Source: Streptomyces sp. NBC_01304
Lineage (GTDB): Bacteria; Actinomycetota; Actinomycetes; Streptomycetales; Streptomycetaceae
DNA: 64,000 nt
Direction: 5' to 3'
Assembly: GCF_035975855.1 (NCBI RefSeq)
Contig: NZ_CP109055.1
Span: 3,162,001-3,226,000 of the forward strand
Under the pieces are notes generated by a model. It saw only the letters and a list, made by a program, of their open reading frames with translations, had not been told where the DNA came from and did no database searches. The position numbers and the translations under genes were made by a program. Of the stretch, positions 63,271-64,000 are shown in pieces. Numbering within the stretch: position 1 is the stretch's first letter; each line of letters starts with the position of its first letter.

Positions 63271-64000
63271 TCCCCTCTGTGAACGACATGGGTGACGACA
63301 CCCATGGCCTGCTGAAATACCTGTACAGCCCCGGCAAGGCCGAGGAGCACGTCGACCCCCACCTCGTCGCCGCGTGGGACAGTCTGGCCCCCGATCCCGG
63401 CCGCAACCCCGACTTCAAGGCGGCGCTGCGCACCCTGCAGATCCTGCTCGACCAGCCCGTCATGGCCTTGCCCGAAAGCGAGAGGCCCGCCGAGCACGTA
63501 TGGCACTTGTCCGTACGCGCCGCCCCCGAAGACCCGATTCTCACCGACGAGCAGTGGGCGGCCATCGCCCGCCGCATGGTCTCCGCCACCGGCATCGCCC
63601 CCGATGGCGACGACGCCGCCTGCCGCTGGGCGGCTGTCCGTCATGCCGACGACCACATCCACATCATCGCCACCGTCGTCCGCCACGACGGCCGCCAGGC
63701 CCGCATTCGTCGCGATGGCGCCCGCGCCCAGGCGGAAGCCCGACAGGTCGAAATCGACTACGGCCTACGGCGGGTGAACGTCGGCGACGGAACCGCCGCC
63801 AAACGCCCGAGCAGCGCCGAACGCCATAAGGCAAACCGCCAGGGCAAGGAGCGCACGCCACGCGAAGAGCTGCGCGAGACGGTGCGCCGCGCCGCCGCCG
63901 GCGTCATCAGCGAGCAGGAGTTCTTCGACCGTCTGACCGCCGCCGGCCTTCTGGTCCATCAGCGCGTCGCGCCCTCCGGTGACCTGCTCGGCTACAAGGT
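63267..64000 (+). CDS. Relaxase/mobilisation nuclease, partial
   Basis: The frame starts at ATG 63267 (ATGA overlap) and runs open past the window end, giving at least 244 residues. The start MIPSVNDMGDDTHGLLKYLY, then SPGKAEEHVDPHLVAAWD, matches the G-L-L-x-Y-L-x-x-P-G-K opening of Streptomyces MobP-like relaxases. Motif III RHADDHIHIIATVVRHDGR supplies the metal-binding H-x-x-x-H-x-H. These enzymes nick oriT through an N-terminal Tyr, probably one of those around KYLY, and lead DNA transfer. It would act on the hairpin cluster inside mobC. Confidence 0.88.
   Translation, partial: MIPSVNDMGDDTHGLLKYLYSPGKAEEHVDPHLVAAWDSLAPDPGRNPDFKAALRTLQILLDQPVMALPESERPAEHVWHLSVRAAPEDPILTDEQWAAIARRMVSATGIAPDGDDAACRWAAVRHADDHIHIIATVVRHDGRQARIRRDGARAQAEARQVEIDYGLRRVNVGDGTAAKRPSSAERHKANRQGKERTPREELRETVRRAAAGVISEQEFFDRLTAAGLLVHQRVAPSGDLLGYK

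Overview
The window is high-GC actinobacterial DNA, almost certainly Streptomyces or a close relative. Evidence: GTG/TTG starts with AGGAGG-type ribosome sites, ATGA-coupled operons, WhiB and XRE/TPR regulators, an FxLD-type lanthipeptide locus, three TTA (bldA) codons, and a relaxase/MobC/WhiB/SpdB-like block at the right end. The mobilisation block, two XRE regulators, an IS insertion and integrase and MFS remnants suggest a large (possibly linear) plasmid or a plasmid-like chromosomal island rather than core chromosome. No tRNA, rRNA or CRISPR array was recognised.

Layout. 1-6.0 kb: WbqC-like and DUF218 proteins, an XRE regulator, a GNAT acetyltransferase, a TrmO-type tRNA methyltransferase with a remnant of a second copy, and an XRE/TPR regulator. 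6.3-11.5 kb: a translationally coupled operon (HATPase, unknown, GerE-like, DUF6415-like, DUF6082-like) split by a complete 2,908-bp ISKra4-family element with 23-bp inverted repeats, a 9-bp target duplication and a chloramphenicol-phosphotransferase-like passenger gene. 11.5-18.8 kb: a class I lanthipeptide locus (PIMT-like methyltransferase, precursor, LanB, LanC, SpaB_C-type protein). 19.0-27.5 kb: a coupled unit that opens with an undetected 47-residue peptide gene and continues with an APH-fold kinase, NUDIX hydrolase, ABC exporter and three methyltransferase-NUDIX fusions. 27.5-29.2 kb: truncated MFS gene, STAS protein, decayed integrase end.

29.2-34.3 kb: P450 plus methyltransferase divergent from a TetR regulator, then a trans-sulfuration enzyme and MoeA. 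34.4-50.6 kb is a sulfur/molybdenum redox island: TusA-like carrier, ArsR-rhodanese regulator, PhnDCE-type importer, DsrE protein, sulfide:quinone-reductase-like flavoprotein, MMPL transporter, a three-subunit molybdopterin oxidoreductase (FeS, NrfD, catalytic), TorD-mycoredoxin fusion, cysteine desulfurase, second ArsR-rhodanese and an Mrp/NBP35 ATPase. Three copies of one 18-bp dyad (TTCAARRGWTMTYTAGAA) lie 14-24 bases upstream of tusA-like, arsR-rhodanese 1 and dsrE, tying the island into one putative regulon. The likely logic is capture of sulfide or sulfane sulfur by the flavoprotein, DsrE and TusA carriers, with electrons exchanged through the membrane Mo enzyme; substrate and direction are not decidable from sequence.

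50.7-57.3 kb: thioesterase, MmyB-like XRE regulator, ImmA/IrrE-like metalloprotease with a membrane partner, amidohydrolase, another XRE regulator. 57.8-64.0 kb: plasmid backbone: small peptide, helix-turn-helix protein, zinc-finger protein, WhiB, DUF2637/SpdB-like membrane protein, two small proteins, MobC and a relaxase that runs off the window. Three successive hairpins inside the 5' part of mobC are a strong oriT candidate.
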